This document shows positions 47,918 to 59,934 of a stretch of 64,000 bases of DNA, piece after piece. A program made the translations under genes and the position numbers. The first letter of the stretch is position 1; every line of letters starts with the position of its first letter. The stretch is from Lutjanus erythropterus (lineage: Eukaryota > Chordata > Actinopteri > Lutjaniformes > Lutjanidae): contig CM034613.1 in the NCBI GenBank assembly GCA_020091685.1, positions 17,318,932 to 17,382,931 of the forward strand, read 5' to 3'. The notes below the pieces were generated by a model. It was not told the origin of the DNA and did no database searches. It worked only from the letters and a program-made list of their open reading frames with translations.

Positions 47918-48708
47918 CTTAAATCCACCACACACTGAGCAGATGGTCACGATGGTTTTGGAGGCAGAGCTGCAGATGTGGCAGGAGTCTGGGTGTTCAC
48001 TAGAGGGCGTCACCTTGGTTTTCTTACCCTCCTCTTGTAAGTGTTCACTCACTGACTGTCTTTCAGTTGTTTCCGCGTGAACCTCACAGGTCACGGCACT
48101 GCTTTTATCTCCCTTTACTGAGTCTGTTGTGAGCCCAGAAGAGGCCGGAGTGTCTTTAGTCGGAGTGGAGGGTTCATTGTCTTTGGCAGCTCCACCTCCC
48201 TCCTGTCTCAGACTCCTGGGAGTGTCGTAGAGATACCTCAGTGATGTTGGTACCTGGTATTCATGTCCAGGGACAGTGAGGCAAGTACAAGGGCTCAGGT
48301 CTTGAGCCAAGTGGGGAGGCAAGCTGAAAACAGACCCAAAGTCCTCCCCGGGGGTGATGTCCAGGCTGCCTGTGTAGGAGGAGAAACTCCCAGAGTAAGA
48401 GGAATGGCTGCCGGTGGCGATGCCGCTGTCAGATGAGCTCTGGCGGCCGATCTCCTGGAGCTGCCGCGGGGGCTTGGCCGGAGCGCGGTTCCCACCTCCC
48501 GCCTGGTTGACGGAAAGCTTCTCCATGCTCTGCAGCGCCACTTTGGCGCCCACGTGGCCAATGTTTTCAGGTGGGCTGGAGGCCGGTTCGGTCCAAATGG
48601 CCAGCCGGCTGCCGATGCTGCAGTCCGATTGGCTGGTGTCCGAAGTGTCCGAGGAACCAGATATGCTGCGATCGTCCCCGCCAGCAGACGGGCAGTATGA
48701 GGACGAGG
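47918..48708 (-). CDS. dok7: dok7 large exon: Ser-rich region, Crk sites, CxxC end
   Basis: A 791 nt exon between acceptor TTTCTGGGCAG|CC and donor TTTAAG|GTGAGT, entered in phase 1 and left in phase 0. It corresponds to the last exon of human DOK7 as I recall it. Shared features are GGDDRSISGSSDTSD, GRQSSSDSGIATGSHSSYS, and the two Crk/CrkL docking tyrosines YQVP (48259-48248) and YDTP (48229-48218), equivalent to human Y396 and Y406. It ends with CSVCGGFK, like human CPVCGGLK. A second pair, CHIC, precedes it (47983-47930 spans both). Dok-7 is cytoplasmic, binds and activates MuSK at the neuromuscular junction, and recruits Crk through these tyrosines. If the donor is not used, the frame runs on for 19 codons to TAG at 47863-47861, adding a third pair, CASC. 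Confidence 0.97.
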
Positions 48709-50925
48709 CTGCCCAGAAAGACAACATTAATAAACATTAAATGAGTTCAATCATTTAATCAGTTAATTACTTACACAGGTGATTTATTGTTTATATTCTG
48801 TGCTGAATATCAGGGAGAGAAGTGGCAGAGGAAGAACAGCCATTATGACATTATGATGATTTACTGATGAAAGCCTTTTTTTCTGTTAAAAGGATAGTTA
48901 GCATGGGGTTGTATGAGGTACTTATCAATTGTCAGAGTACTGACTACAGTGTACGCTGGTTGGTATGTTTTGTTGCTGACCCTGAACACAGCAGTTCATT
49001 GCTCTTCTTCCATGTTGTGCTCCTCACTACCACCATCTACTGCAGATAAGACACTGATGGATAAGCACCTCATACGAATCCATTTCAAATAATCCAAACT
49101 CTCTCTTTAATGGAAAAAAAAATGCCCTCATCAATAAAGCCTCATAATATCATTATGTTTTTCCTCAGCCACTTTCCTGCTAGATATTCACCACATAATA
49201 GAAACAATATCACCTGTGTGAGTAATGCCAGATCTGCAAACTTAATTTAAATCCAAGTGCAGCATTATTAAAAGTCAATGTATCATTTATATTCTTTGGT
49301 GGGGAAGATGGATCCTTGCAGTAGAAGAATAATTATGGCTGCTTTGAGGATGACTGTGTAATAAAAGATGCACTTTCCTCTGATATGTGCTGGTAAGAAA
49401 ACCATTATTAGGCACTGGCTGCTTCCTGACTCGCCCACAATAGAAGAATGGACAAATATAGTTAATTACAATATATGAAATGGACAAAAATACTTTCTCA
49501 CTTCGCCTACAAATGAATGGATTTACTAAGCTGTGATCAAAATGGGTTTATTATATAGAAAGGTCACATCTACACTGGAGTTAAATTAATGTAATAAATG
49601 TCCTTTGTTGTTATGGGGTTTTTTTTCCCCCACTTTTTTTATTTACACAGCAAGAAATTCATTTTAAAAGACATCTAATAGCTGCCCATACTCCTCACAC
49701 AATAAGTATGATTTATTTATTTAGGATATCCTGGAAGCGTCTTGATGGCAGCACACAGCCTATTTAGTTCTTATTTATGATATTTTATATGAAACATTAA
49801 ATATGTTGAAATGACGTCTTTGTGTAGACCAGATTTAACCTACCAGTGAAATATGACTCTGGAGAAACACCGTCACACTCATAAATATCGTTTCTCTTTG
49901 AAGCTACAACTGAACAAATTATCAGAGTGATTAAATAAATGTGTTTCATGACTCATTGATGTTGCAACCATATTTCAGCCAGTTGGTCAAAATGGTCTTA
50001 GATGCTCAGACTGAATATCAACCAGTTTTCAACTATAAATAAATGTTGAAATTACGTTGAAATTAATCATACATCTCACAGGCTGCGTGGGCTAGAAATC
50101 AAACAGCATGAAAGTTTCATATCACAATAATAGTGACCAAAATGAATAAGCTTGTAAGTATTATCGCTGTTTTATTATGTAAATGTGCTAAAGATGTTTT
50201 AAAAAGCACACATTGCACTTTTTTTCATCAAGTTCTGTGTTGAAAACATCCTGAAGAATTTGAGATAGCATCATGTCCTTTGTGATGTCAGTGCTGTTGC
50301 ATCTGCCTTTGAGTTGATTTTGGCTGGTGCTGTACGGTATTTCCCATGTTTTTCAACACGCTGTAATCAAACACGGTTGTCACGATAATTTGAAACGGTA
50401 ATACAAATCATCTGGGATTTTTTTCGCAGTTTATTGTGAAACTGTTTTTATCGTTTCATCCTGAGTGCAGGCAAAAACTAAATTTAAACCGATTCCAAGA
50501 CCATTTTGCCTAGAAGTGGGTTACACATAGCTGGACCAAAGGCGTTGTTTGGTCTCCGAGTCGACTTTTTGTTTTAAAACTTATGATAATTTACTGGATT
50601 ATCTCCCAACATGTTAATGCACATCTTTGTTACTAGCCTATACATCCCTCTGTAAGAATGTAAGATAGTTATTGGAGTTTCTAAGATGCATATTACTTAA
50701 AAAAGGATGAGAAATGAAGGGTTTTAAGCCACACAGTTGATGTGTTGCAGACTTGTAATGCTCTCTTTAACTGCATGGCTATTTCTTTGCAGTTGGTGAA
50801 ATACCCTAAACTATTCTTTAAATAAAGACTTGCAGGAAGATGCATGTTCAGAGAAGAAACTTGCAGTTTCACCTTTTTTACTACTTTGAATCTGAGCACA
50901 GGATTACAGTGAAAAGTGGTTCTAC
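48709..50925 (-). other. dok7: dok7 intron with MITE copy 3
   Basis: A 2.2 kb intron between donor CACAG|GTAGAA and acceptor TCTGGGCAG|CC. It contains the MITE at 48886-49110 and a diverged repeat remnant at 50330-50470. The rest is AT-rich with no coding signal. Confidence 0.8.
48886..49110. mobile_element. TTAA-flanked MITE, copy 3
   Basis: Left end TTAAAAGGATAGTTAGCATG; right end TCAAATAATCCAAACTCTC then TCTTTAA. Internal words GGGGTTGTATGAGGTACTT and GATGGATAAGCACCTCATAC match the copy at 42580-42771. 225 bp; its short open frame (48867-49049) is not a gene. Confidence 0.78.
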
Positions 50926-51024
50926 CTGTGCTGCTCCTGTGAGACAGCATGCTCAGTCGTTTCTCCAGCTCCTGGGCCTCGTGGTTCAGCCTCTCCTCCG
51001 AACTCGTCTGACTGGTGCTGGGGT
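50926..51024 (-). CDS. dok7: dok7 linker exon (helical LEKRLS segment)
   Basis: A 99 nt exon between acceptor CTCTCTAACAG|AC and donor CACAG|GTAGAA, phase 1 in and phase 1 out. It encodes DPSTSQTSSEERLNHEAQ then ELEKRLSMLSHRSST. The EERLNHEAQELEKRLSMLSH stretch is predicted helical. It matches the short EER...LEKRLSLLSH segment after the PTB domain in human DOK7 as I recall it. It links the PTB domain to the Ser-rich signalling region. Its length is a multiple of three, so skipping would keep the frame. Confidence 0.95.
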
Positions 51025-51463
51025 CTGTTAGAGAGAGAGCATCAGCACACACGCACGCTGCAGCCATCTAAACTAACGAGCGACGACAAGGTAAGTTTAG
51101 TGAGTCTTGCTGCTGTCACTGAGACACAGGATCAAACGTGACACAGCTGAGCGTTATGGGCTGCGGTGACACAGACGCAGCTGTGAAAACACATCCAGCT
51201 ACTCCAGAGAAACAAGAAGGGACACTTCAAACCACGAGGGTCTCACTCTTCACTCTGTGGCACCACGAAAGTAAAATGTCAGCCACAAGATGCTAGTGAG
51301 AAGAATAACTAATAAACATTTAAGCAGGAGTGTTGTGTGTGCTATTATTTGGTCTGCAGGTGTCACAGAAAGAGGGTCACACAGGGGAACACCTTGCAGT
51401 ATTTGTGCAACACTACAGGGTTTATTAATAGTGCAGCCACATGGCTCTGTTGGTACGCGCCCT

Positions 51464-51486
51464 GCTGCTGCTGCTGCTGCTGCTGG
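51464..51486. repeat. (CTG)n microsatellite in dok7 intron
   Basis: About eight CTG units in a row within CCCTGCTGCTG...CTGGTGGC. It lies about 440 nt upstream, in transcript sense, of the 51024 exon. The transcript carries CAG on the minus strand. Confidence 0.9.
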
Positions 51487-52319
51487 TGGCTAAAGACTGT
51501 TGCTGCTGTTCAAGGATCTAATGTACCTCAGACCATCCAAGGTCAACTCTAACCCTGGATCGATTGTTTTTATCCACCTGAGCCTGCAACAGTAATGTGG
51601 TAAATTTACTAGAACTCTGCAAATGGTTCAGATCACATCCTACGTGCTGAGTATCGACTTTCAGTACGCAACCGAATACACTGGGTCAAACTCATATAGT
51701 TAGATGTTGGCTGCACAAATTTCCTTTTAATTCTGTCTATGCTTGGAAAACAAAAAGCTACTTTAACGAGATTTGCCAAGATACACATCATATACAATCA
51801 TACATAACTTCAAAAAGGCACATAGTCCCAGCTGACAGTTATGCAACAATTCATCTCAAGAATCCAGATAGATTTTTTAAGACATGTATTTACCCCCTAC
51901 TGCAGTCTGAGCTAAGATTTCAAACGGTTTCAACATTTAATTTTTACATTCAGTAACATGTTGATCATGAATCTCTCAAGGTACACAGATATATTTATTA
52001 TTTCACCACACAGGATTGAAGATTAAGTTGTAGTTCCTTTTTTGCTACTCACGAAAAGAAATGTTATATATAAAAATTATACACAGTGGATGAACAGATA
52101 ATTAAAATAAACTGTTCATGGCGGAGTGCGGAGGATGAATTTAAGAGTCTCCTTCATTTTGAACGTCTTTCTCAAACTAGAAGACTAAAGTTCTTTGACC
52201 CTGCTGTGTATCGACAAGAACATCATACAAAAACGAGGAAGCACAGGTTTGTCTCTTTACAGATTTTCCCTGCTGAAAAACAGATGTGCAACAATGCATC
52301 TCAAGAATCCAAAGAGATG

Positions 52320-52990
52320 TAACTTCACATTTTCAGGAAATGAATTTGGCCTCATGATGTGACCTTTGTTGGGGTTCTGTATCAAACAAACCTTCTTTAC
52401 ATCTGGAGCAACATTTGTGAGCATCTCTGCAGGACTGCAGCACTTCATTATAAGGCTGTTTGGACAATCAAAAAACTGCAGCTTCTGTGATTTGGATATT
52501 GTACTTGGCTACATTGCAGTTTTGCTAATATTTCTATTAATGACATGTTTCTTCAAAATGTGCAAAATAAACACATAGCCAGAAAGCTGCTGTTACAATT
52601 CTGGAAATCTAAGAAGTCACCAACATTTGATATGTGGCTAAAGGAGTTAAGAAATGTGTTACATCTCAAGAAAATTAAATTCACCGTGGGACTATTTGAG
52701 AGAATCTGGCAACCTGTTGTTAGTCTGATTGAAAGACTGAAGTGAACTAACAATGGTCCATCTGGGTAACTGGGTCAGGGTGTCATAGGCTAATATCCTG
52801 TAACCTTAGAGATCATTTAGGTGCAACTTTTTTTTGTGGGGGTTGCTTTAGTTTTGTTTCTGTTTTTCTTTTGACTTTTTTCTGAATTTATCCTTCTTTG
52901 TATACTTGTTTGTGGACCTGTTCCTATTTTTCATATACTTATGTTCAATATCAATAAACATGCTACAAAAAAATAAATAATATAAATAAT
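52320..52990 (+). pseudogene. 5'-truncated L1-like LINE, ORF2 C-terminal remnant
   Basis: A frame at 52545-52745 reads ARKLLLQFWKSKKSPTFDMW, then LKELRNVLHLKKIKFT and, near the end, IWQPVVSLIERLK. This layout (a W-K-S motif, a P-T-x-x-x-W-L motif, a K-I-x-x-T motif and a final I-W-Q-P) is that of the C-terminus of L1/Tx1-type reverse-transcriptase ORF2 proteins. An upstream piece (52366-52578) continues in another frame, so a frameshift is present. A 3' UTR follows, with AATAAA near 52952 and an A-rich tail at 52964-52990. The fragment is dead, truncated and antisense to dok7. The exact 5' boundary is uncertain. Confidence 0.7.
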
Positions 52991-53904
52991 AATTATGAAA
53001 TCATGCTTCTTAAAAAGATAAATAATTCAGAATGTTTATATGATGTTATTCCTCGCTGCTGTCTCCTTTAGCACTTGCTCTTGGTGGGAATTATTGAGTC
53101 CCACTCAATATTATTATAAAGAGTACAGTCTAGACCTGCTCTGTATAAAAAGTGCCCTGAGATAACCCTGTTGTAATTTGAAGCTGTATAAATAAAACTG
53201 AATTGAACTTAAAAAAATAATGGTGGCAATTCTGAATTGTTGCAACGTCTTCATGTTTTCAAGAACCAAAGGCTCTTTTTGTGTACAAAGTGTACCAGCA
53301 GCCTCGTAAACAACACAAACTGACATATTTCACACGGCTGCATGCAGACAGAAAAGAGATTGTTCTGCCTCTGCCAACACTTACAAGGTGTGAAAAATTT
53401 AAAAGTGAACCACAGCATCTCCGCTACCTGCTGCTGTTTGATTATCAGCTGATAGAGATTCACGTCATACCTGCTGCCTCTTATGCCATCTGCACTGCAT
53501 TTAAGCAGGTTTCAGTGCCAAAACCACTATGTAACGAGCAGCACGCCAGCTCCGCCAAATGGAGCGCAGCCAAAGAGATCAAAACAGAGTGCGTCTTGGG
53601 TAATATCTGCTTGACTAACAGGTGTCACAGCCTATCACACGCTGTATTTTTGTGGCTTGCTCATCCCAGCTAAGCTCCACTAACGCCTCCTCCCCTTTGA
53701 CAGTCACAGGAGCCAGAAAATCCTAATTTGGTCAGAGATGGAAGTGAGCTGTAAGCAGGCATCAAAAGTGCGTCCCCACTACATTTTTCTCATGTCTACG
53801 GCTATGAGAAAGGAATCAAATCCAAATAAACTGACAAACAGCAGTCTTTGCACTCGAAGGAAAAAAGATGTTAGCAACCAGTGACAAAGTCTTTTAATTT
53901 TAAA

Positions 53905-54035
53905 GAAATAGTCTGACATTTTTGGAAAAGGTGATTGATCTGCAGGCTAAATGTGACACTATAGCCAGCAGCTGGTTAGCTTAGCTGAGCATAAAGACTG
54001 GAACTGGTGGTGACAGGTGGTCTGGCTCTGTCCAA
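53905..54035 (+). repeat. AGCATAAAGACTGG repeat copy
   Basis: TAGCCAGCAGCTGGTTAGCT, then GAGCATAAAGACTGGAACTG and GGTCTGGCTCTGTCC. Same family as 3795-4130 and 36890-37110. Confidence 0.75.
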
Positions 54036-54458
54036 TTGAAAGAAAACCTGCTGTACATGTTGAATCTTGTTTGTTTAAGCTGAATAAATCCAAAGGATAA
54101 TAACAACATATTTACCGTTTGTAGAGCTGCAAAGATTAGTCAATTTTTCAAGCAAAAATTTCAAACATCTGCTGGTTCCAGCATCTTAAATGAAGACTGC
54201 TGGTTGGACAAAAGATACAATTTGGTAGTCATTTGGGACTTTTGGGAAATTGTGATGAACCTTTTTTAACCTATTCCTTTACTTAACTTTTTTTTTTCAT
54301 ATGATTTTTTCATATGCAGTCAGCTAGGTCAGCTGTATTTTGTAGTTTATCTTGAAGCAGCCATTATAATCTTCATACTTCATATTGTCATCCGTTAGGT
54401 GGCTTGATTCCTCATTATGTCTACAGTTTCTCTGGATAAACATTCTTGTAATTTCAGC

Positions 54459-55316
54459 TTAAAGGTCCAGTGCGTAGGATTTAGTGGCATCTCAAGGTGA
54501 GTTCACAGACTGCAAACTGTGGCTTTGACATGAAATTATATGGAAATAACATTGTTGGGTTGTTTTTTTCAGTTTTCATTTATCATTGTTGGATATAGAA
54601 ATCATGTTAATGGTTGAGAGAAAATCAAAGATTTATTCATGTTATATTTAGAGACATGTGCCAACTTTGTTCCTAACTAGTAACTAGGTAGCAACAGCTA
54701 ACAGGAAATGCATCATTACCTTGAATTAATTACAGATTTCTCTGGTTTGAGCATGGTTAGGAACATTTGGGATAATGTAAATACACAGCTCAACAAAATA
54801 TATGACGTGTTTAGCATTTTATGACATTTTAATGTGGAAATGTTGCATATTATAGCTTTGATGTTTCGTCAACCGAAATGTGCATCACTGTATCTGCGGC
54901 TTTGTTCTGTTTTCTCTAAATTTTGCCCGAGGCTAGCTATGGATGCCAGATCAAAAAAAAAAGAAAAGTCTACAAGAAAAATACAAAATCTGATAGTCAC
55001 GATCCTTTTGATAGTAAAGGTTGCCGACCTCTAGTGCAGGAAAAGCTACAGAACTCATGCAAAAACTGAAAGGCCATATCTAAAGACAGTGTTTGGTTTT
55101 AGAGCTACTGTAAAACATGGTGGTGCAACATAGCAGACTCTGTGAAGGGAAACCGTGCCCTCTGTAGAAATACACTTCTCATTCTAGGGTAACCAAAATG
55201 ACAATTCTTATTTTCAGGCGATTATACACTAATGAAAACATACTATGAATATTATATTCCATGTCTGCCCTATTCTATCAATAAATCCTCATAAATCTTA
55301 CACACTGGACCTTTAA
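54459..55316. mobile_element. 858 bp MITE with TTAAAGGTCCAGTG inverted ends
   Basis: Left end TTAAAGGTCCAGTGCGTAGG; right end CTTACACACTGGACCTTTAA, an imperfect inverted copy with TTAA at both edges. The interior contains GGTGGTGCAACATAGCAGAC and GGCGATTATACACTAATG; the second is shared with the fragment at 30085-30370. No transposase frame is seen, so it is a non-autonomous element. Confidence 0.85.
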
Positions 55317-56114
55317 AAAGCCCTTCAAGTGTATCCTGGAGACTAAACAGAGAGCAGCAGAGTGAAAGGCAGAGAGAGGTGGAAACATTACGGCACGCAA
55401 GGGTGACAAACAGATAAGTGAGCCTGGGAACATAACGGCAATTAATCAAAACAGAGGTGAAGACATTTAGTCAGGAGCTGCGTAGGACAGAGACGCAGAC
55501 AAGGACTGAGAGGTGAACCACACGTGAGGACGACAGGCACAATTACGGGCCGCAGATTGGAATAAGATAGAGTATAAAATGAGAGAGAGGGGAGGACAGG
55601 GGAGAGTGGAGCGGTGTGTGACCGAGTATGAAATGAAATGAAGGGGGGGAGGCAGCAGCAGTGGAATCCTGTGGATGAGGTTACATACATGCCCGGAGTG
55701 ATTAGGAGGCTTTGGCTGCTCTACTTGTGTGAACTGTGACTTTGACCCCTTGCTCCCCCTCCGACATCCTCCCTGCTATTTATTCTACTACGCACCACAA
55801 TAATAGGAGTATGAGCTCAACCTGTGATTGGGCGGCGAGATGTGTGAAAACCAGAATATTCACCAGCCCCCACAGCTGCCCGCCCGGTCCACATTTCCTG
55901 TTAAGTTGCGCACTGGGTGAGAAAAAGTGTTAAACCTGCTAGTGTGGAAAATTGAAGGTGTTAAAGTGGACAGCAGGAGAGCAGCTAATGTTTAACAGCT
56001 TTAGCAATTTTATATGAAGGATAAATCACATAGATAAGGTACAGAGAGGAGAGAGATCATTTCTACTATTTCTATTTTTTGGATGATAAATCATGGATAG
56101 AGGCACAGTTTGAA

Positions 56115-56410
56115 GATTAGAGTTGCAACGATTATACAATGAATCAATCAAAAGAAAATTAATTGACAACTGATTTGATGATCAATTTATTATTTCATTC
56201 ATTTTTCAAGCAAAAATGTAAAGGATTTGCTGGCAGCTTCTAAACTGTGAAGATTTGCTGCTTTTTTTTTTGTGAATTATAACAGTAAATGAAAAGCCTT
56301 TAGGTTTTATACCTGTTGTTGGAAACTGTGATGAGCATCTTTCACAACCTTTTGACATTTTATTGAAATAATCAGCAGATTAATTGGTTATGAAAATGAT
56401 CGGTAGATGC
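56115..56410. repeat. GATTAAT-type dispersed repeat copy
   Basis: AGAGTTGCAACGATTATAC at the left, TTTTTCAAGCAAAAATG in the middle, and AATCAGCAGATTAATTGG near the right end. Member of the family seen at 31874-32050. Confidence 0.65.
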
Positions 56411-56617
56411 AATCCTGTTGCATGTTGTATACCTAAGTATAAAAAACACATTTCTTACAAACCCAAATTTCCGACAGAAATGTGTTTCTGGTGACTGTTT
56501 TTTTTTTGGACACTTGGTAGAAGCAGAAACAAGCCGTATACAAAACACTTACATACAGTGTTATCACCTTCTAGCAACATTATCATTCATGTGGAATCAT
56601 GTTTTTGTCTGCTAGGG

Positions 56618-57225
56618 ATGTGCGTGATTGGCTGACTAAAATGACTAAACCCTTGCTAATCATATTAGATATATTAGCTATTCTAGCTGGTAAATAACTA
56701 TTAGTATTTTACAAATGCACAATGCCAGTTAACTGTTGCATCTAAGGTATTATACGGCCGCTAGTGACTCACCGGATGCCCGCTGCAGGTATAAGTCCTT
56801 CCATTGGTTGCTTGCTTCAAGCGGCATCACAGCATCCGTTATCTACAATGCTACAAGTCTCCAGGAAACAAGAACAACCTCCTGGCTGTAATCTATACCC
56901 TGAAACCAGCAAATTAGCACCTGGGACACCACCACCTGCACCATTTTGCTGCAGCACTATTGCTGCATCCTGGGCTAAGCGCCGCCCAAAACATTTGTGA
57001 TTGGTTTAAAAAAAAATTCTTCCCCTCTAGCAGAAAGTGTATGTGGTGCCAGACCTTTCTCCAGTGCTGACCACTTGCCCACTAGCCGGCAGGCGGGTAC
57101 TGAGCGATCACTCCAGATTGTAGCACAACTATCAAAAGTGATGGTGGCGTTTATAATACGATTTTCTGAGTATTTTCTTACTTTTAGGCTAGTTGACTAG
57201 TCTAATTTAAACATGGGTACATCAC
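56618..57225. repeat. Possible MITE or repeat, imperfect inverted ends
   Basis: The left edge, CTAGGGATGTGCGTG followed by GACTAAAATGACTAAA, and the right edge, CTAGTTGACTAGTC followed by GGGTACATCACTACG, are partly inverted relative to each other. The TAGTTGACTAG core suggests a dispersed element. The boundaries and family are not resolved. Confidence 0.4.
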
Positions 57226-58777
57226 TACGTTTGATCTCTTTTACATTTTGGCACTGACCTATTGATATTATCAAAATAATGCCTTAAATTTAAGAATTAA
57301 GATAACATGAAGGTTGAAGAGGAGCATTTTTATATTACGTGAAGCAAAAACAAATGGAGACGGAGCTGATTGTTGTGTCTCACTCCCAGGTCATTAAATA
57401 TGGATGCTCTGGGTTGGTGACTCAGGCTGAAAAAGTCAACAAAACAATGAGACTCAACAATAAACCCAACCTAAAGTTTCAGTATCTGTCAACCTGGGAA
57501 TGAGACTCAACAATCAGCTATTTTTCTCCAGAAACACTCCCCCGACATTTAATTTAGTCAGAGAATTGTGAAAGATGCCAAATAAAATTTCCCAGAGCCC
57601 ACAATGATGTCATCAAATTGCTTGTTTTGTACAACCAACAGCCCAACCAAAAAAGATATTAAGTTTCCCATCACATAAGACAAAGAAAAGCAGCAAATCC
57701 TCACAGCTGATGAGCTGGGACCACCGAAAGTTTAGCAGTCTGCTTGAGAAATTTCTAATGATTGATCAATTATCTAAATTGCTGTGGATTCATTTTCTTC
57801 TAATCACCACTTTCTGCAACGAAATTAAAAATACAGCAGAAGTTATCTTGCAAAACAAGCTATGCGCTGACAAAATAAACCTTTTAGCAAAGAAACTTAG
57901 CAGATACTGTCGGGTTTTCGAGATGGGTGGCAGAAGAAGAGGAGGGCAGAAGAGCTGAGGGTGGACATGTTAGAGTTCAGCACTCATTAAACAGACAAAC
58001 CTCACTGTTACAGAGCAATTATTGCATTATTCCACCCTATTAACGCTTTGAAAAACTTATAATTTAATTGAGATCATGATGTTCACATATTACATCCTTC
58101 ACTGACAAATTGAAATCTTGGCAGACAACCCTGCTGTGATAACAGTAAGGAAAAAAACACAATGGCTATTTGGACCTCGGCCCATCGGACAGCTCACCTA
58201 CCAGTAGCATGACAACACCCCCGACTATACATAGACTACAACTGAATCTGCTGCCATAATCACAGTTAGTACAGTAGTTATCCTCTTGCTGATGTTTAAG
58301 GTGACCCTTTACATTCACAGTACACTTAAGTCAGGGGTTGGGATGTTTGACTAAAATTATAAATTGCTTCAGAGGATTATCCAATTACGTAAAGAAAAAA
58401 AAAACAGCTGTCAGTCATAATTTAGTCACATCAAAGCACATCCATCCACGGAGGAATCCTGTGACTCATTCAGCCAAAAATGGACGGATTCCAGGAAGGG
58501 TAGCACACCTAACAGCTCTGATAGATCCCTGGAGGCACAGGAGGGGAGCCACGCCGGGTTTGCTACGATCTAAATGGCCAGTGTTGACTTAAATGTTTGC
58601 TCACGCTCCTTGGCAACAGCACTGCTATTAATTGTCCAAATAAGCACCACATAGGGAAAGAGATCCGTCTTCTTTCTTTAAATAATAGTCCCTTATACTA
58701 GGCTTTCCCTCTCTTACGCGTTGTTGGTTTTCCAGTCCCTCTCCTGCTAAGCAGCTTTAAACACCTCTGGTACTGAC

Positions 58778-58897
58778 CTGGCAAAACTGGCCGCAGTCCA
58801 AAAGGGCCTCTGGTGGGGGAGATGCCTCTGACGATGCAGTCGAACAGAAAGCTGATCTGCTCGCTCTCAGCAGATGCGAGCAAAAACACACCGGCCC
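58778..58897 (-). CDS. dok7: dok7 exon, C-terminal part of PTB domain (first exon in window)
   Basis: A 120 nt exon between acceptor TCTGCAG|GG and donor GCCAG|GTCAGT, phase 1 in and phase 1 out. It encodes (W)AGVFLLASAESEQISFLF, DCIVRGISPTRGPFG and LRPVLP. This is almost identical to the end of the PTB domain of human DOK7 as I recall it, including the C-terminal helix (EQISFLFDCIVRGISP) that packs on the phosphopeptide groove. The PTB domain binds phosphorylated MuSK through an NPxY motif. The preceding codon is split and must end a Trp codon in the upstream exon, which is outside or not visible in this window. The protein is therefore partial here: 725 residues of an estimated 900. Confidence 0.97.
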
Positions 58898-59934
58898 CTG
58901 CAGAAAGCAGACTTTATTAGTGTTCAGAGTTTGCAGCACTGAAATATCCACTACCAGGCCAAATACGCTGGAATTACTAGAGGTTTACTCTACAAGAAGA
59001 TAAAGATATCCAAGACTAGCTGGGTATCACTTGAAATTTTTCAGTGAAAGCACCAATATGATTGAAGCCTGGTAGGGATGCACTGATTGTGAAATTATGG
59101 ACCAATACTGACATTTAAAATAACAATTTGGCCGATGAGTTTATCAAACAAATCAATGCAACACAACAATAACATTTGATAGTAACTAAGTACCAAAGCT
59201 ATGAAAAGAAAGTGCTCATTTAAACCTCACTTCACTTAAGTCTTTATTTTCATGCCTGAAATTTGACTTGCAGCAAAACCAGACAGTGTTCACTGACTTT
59301 TTTTGCACTAGCATTCTGTGGAAAAAAAAATAGTATTAAAGGTTAAAATTCTGGTATTGTGACAACCCTATTCTCCAATAGCCAATCCTGATGCTTGTTT
59401 GTATTTATTCTTTCTTTTGTGTCAAAGGAAACAGAGACATTTTCATTAGAAAATACACTGTACCCACTGCCCTCTTACATGATAACAGAGTTGTGTCCAG
59501 CCAGCAGGGTATGGGTATGCTAGCTACTGCTGTCTGAGTCTGACCAGAAATATCCAACACAGCATTTAGTCAGCTCAAAATTAATGCAACACAACAAATA
59601 AACAGTGGCCAACACCAGTGTTCAGCCCATAAACTGGTGCATCCCTTTGTATGGCTACAACTACCAATTATTGTGATTACTGATTAACTGATTATTTATT
59701 TGGTCTATTAATGTCTAAAAAAATTCCCCCATGCCCAAGAGAAGGTCTCTAAATAGTTTATTTTGTTTGATCAACAAAACCGAAACCCAAAGACTTTCAG
59801 TTTCATATCAGACAAGTCAAAGTAACAAATCCTCACAATTGAGAAGCTTAAACCACAAGTTTTGGCACTTAAGACTTAGCTGTGCTTTGGACTAAATGCT
59901 GACATGCTCACAGTTACAAGTGTAGCAATATAAA

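Larger units (their letters stand above)
51025..58777 (-). other. dok7: 7.7 kb dok7 intron, repeat-rich
   Basis: It lies between donor GCCAG|GTCAGT and acceptor CTAACAG|AC. It contains a CTG run (51464-51486), an L1-like LINE tail (52320-52990), an AGCATAAAGACTGG copy (53905-54035), GATTAAT-type fragments (54127-54260 and 56115-56410), an 858 bp MITE (54459-55316) and a possible further MITE (56618-57225). The plus-strand frame at 53281-53673 (130 codons) is the longest non-repeat frame here but resembles nothing I know. Confidence 0.8.

Noticed and set aside
48414-48740. Plus-strand open frame of 108 codons
   Set aside because: Antisense shadow of the conserved dok7 exon at 47918-48708.
53281-53673. 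130-codon plus-strand frame
   Set aside because: No similarity to any family I know, no splice or promoter signal, and ordinary intronic context. It begins within a poorly defined repeat-flanked area. Probably chance.
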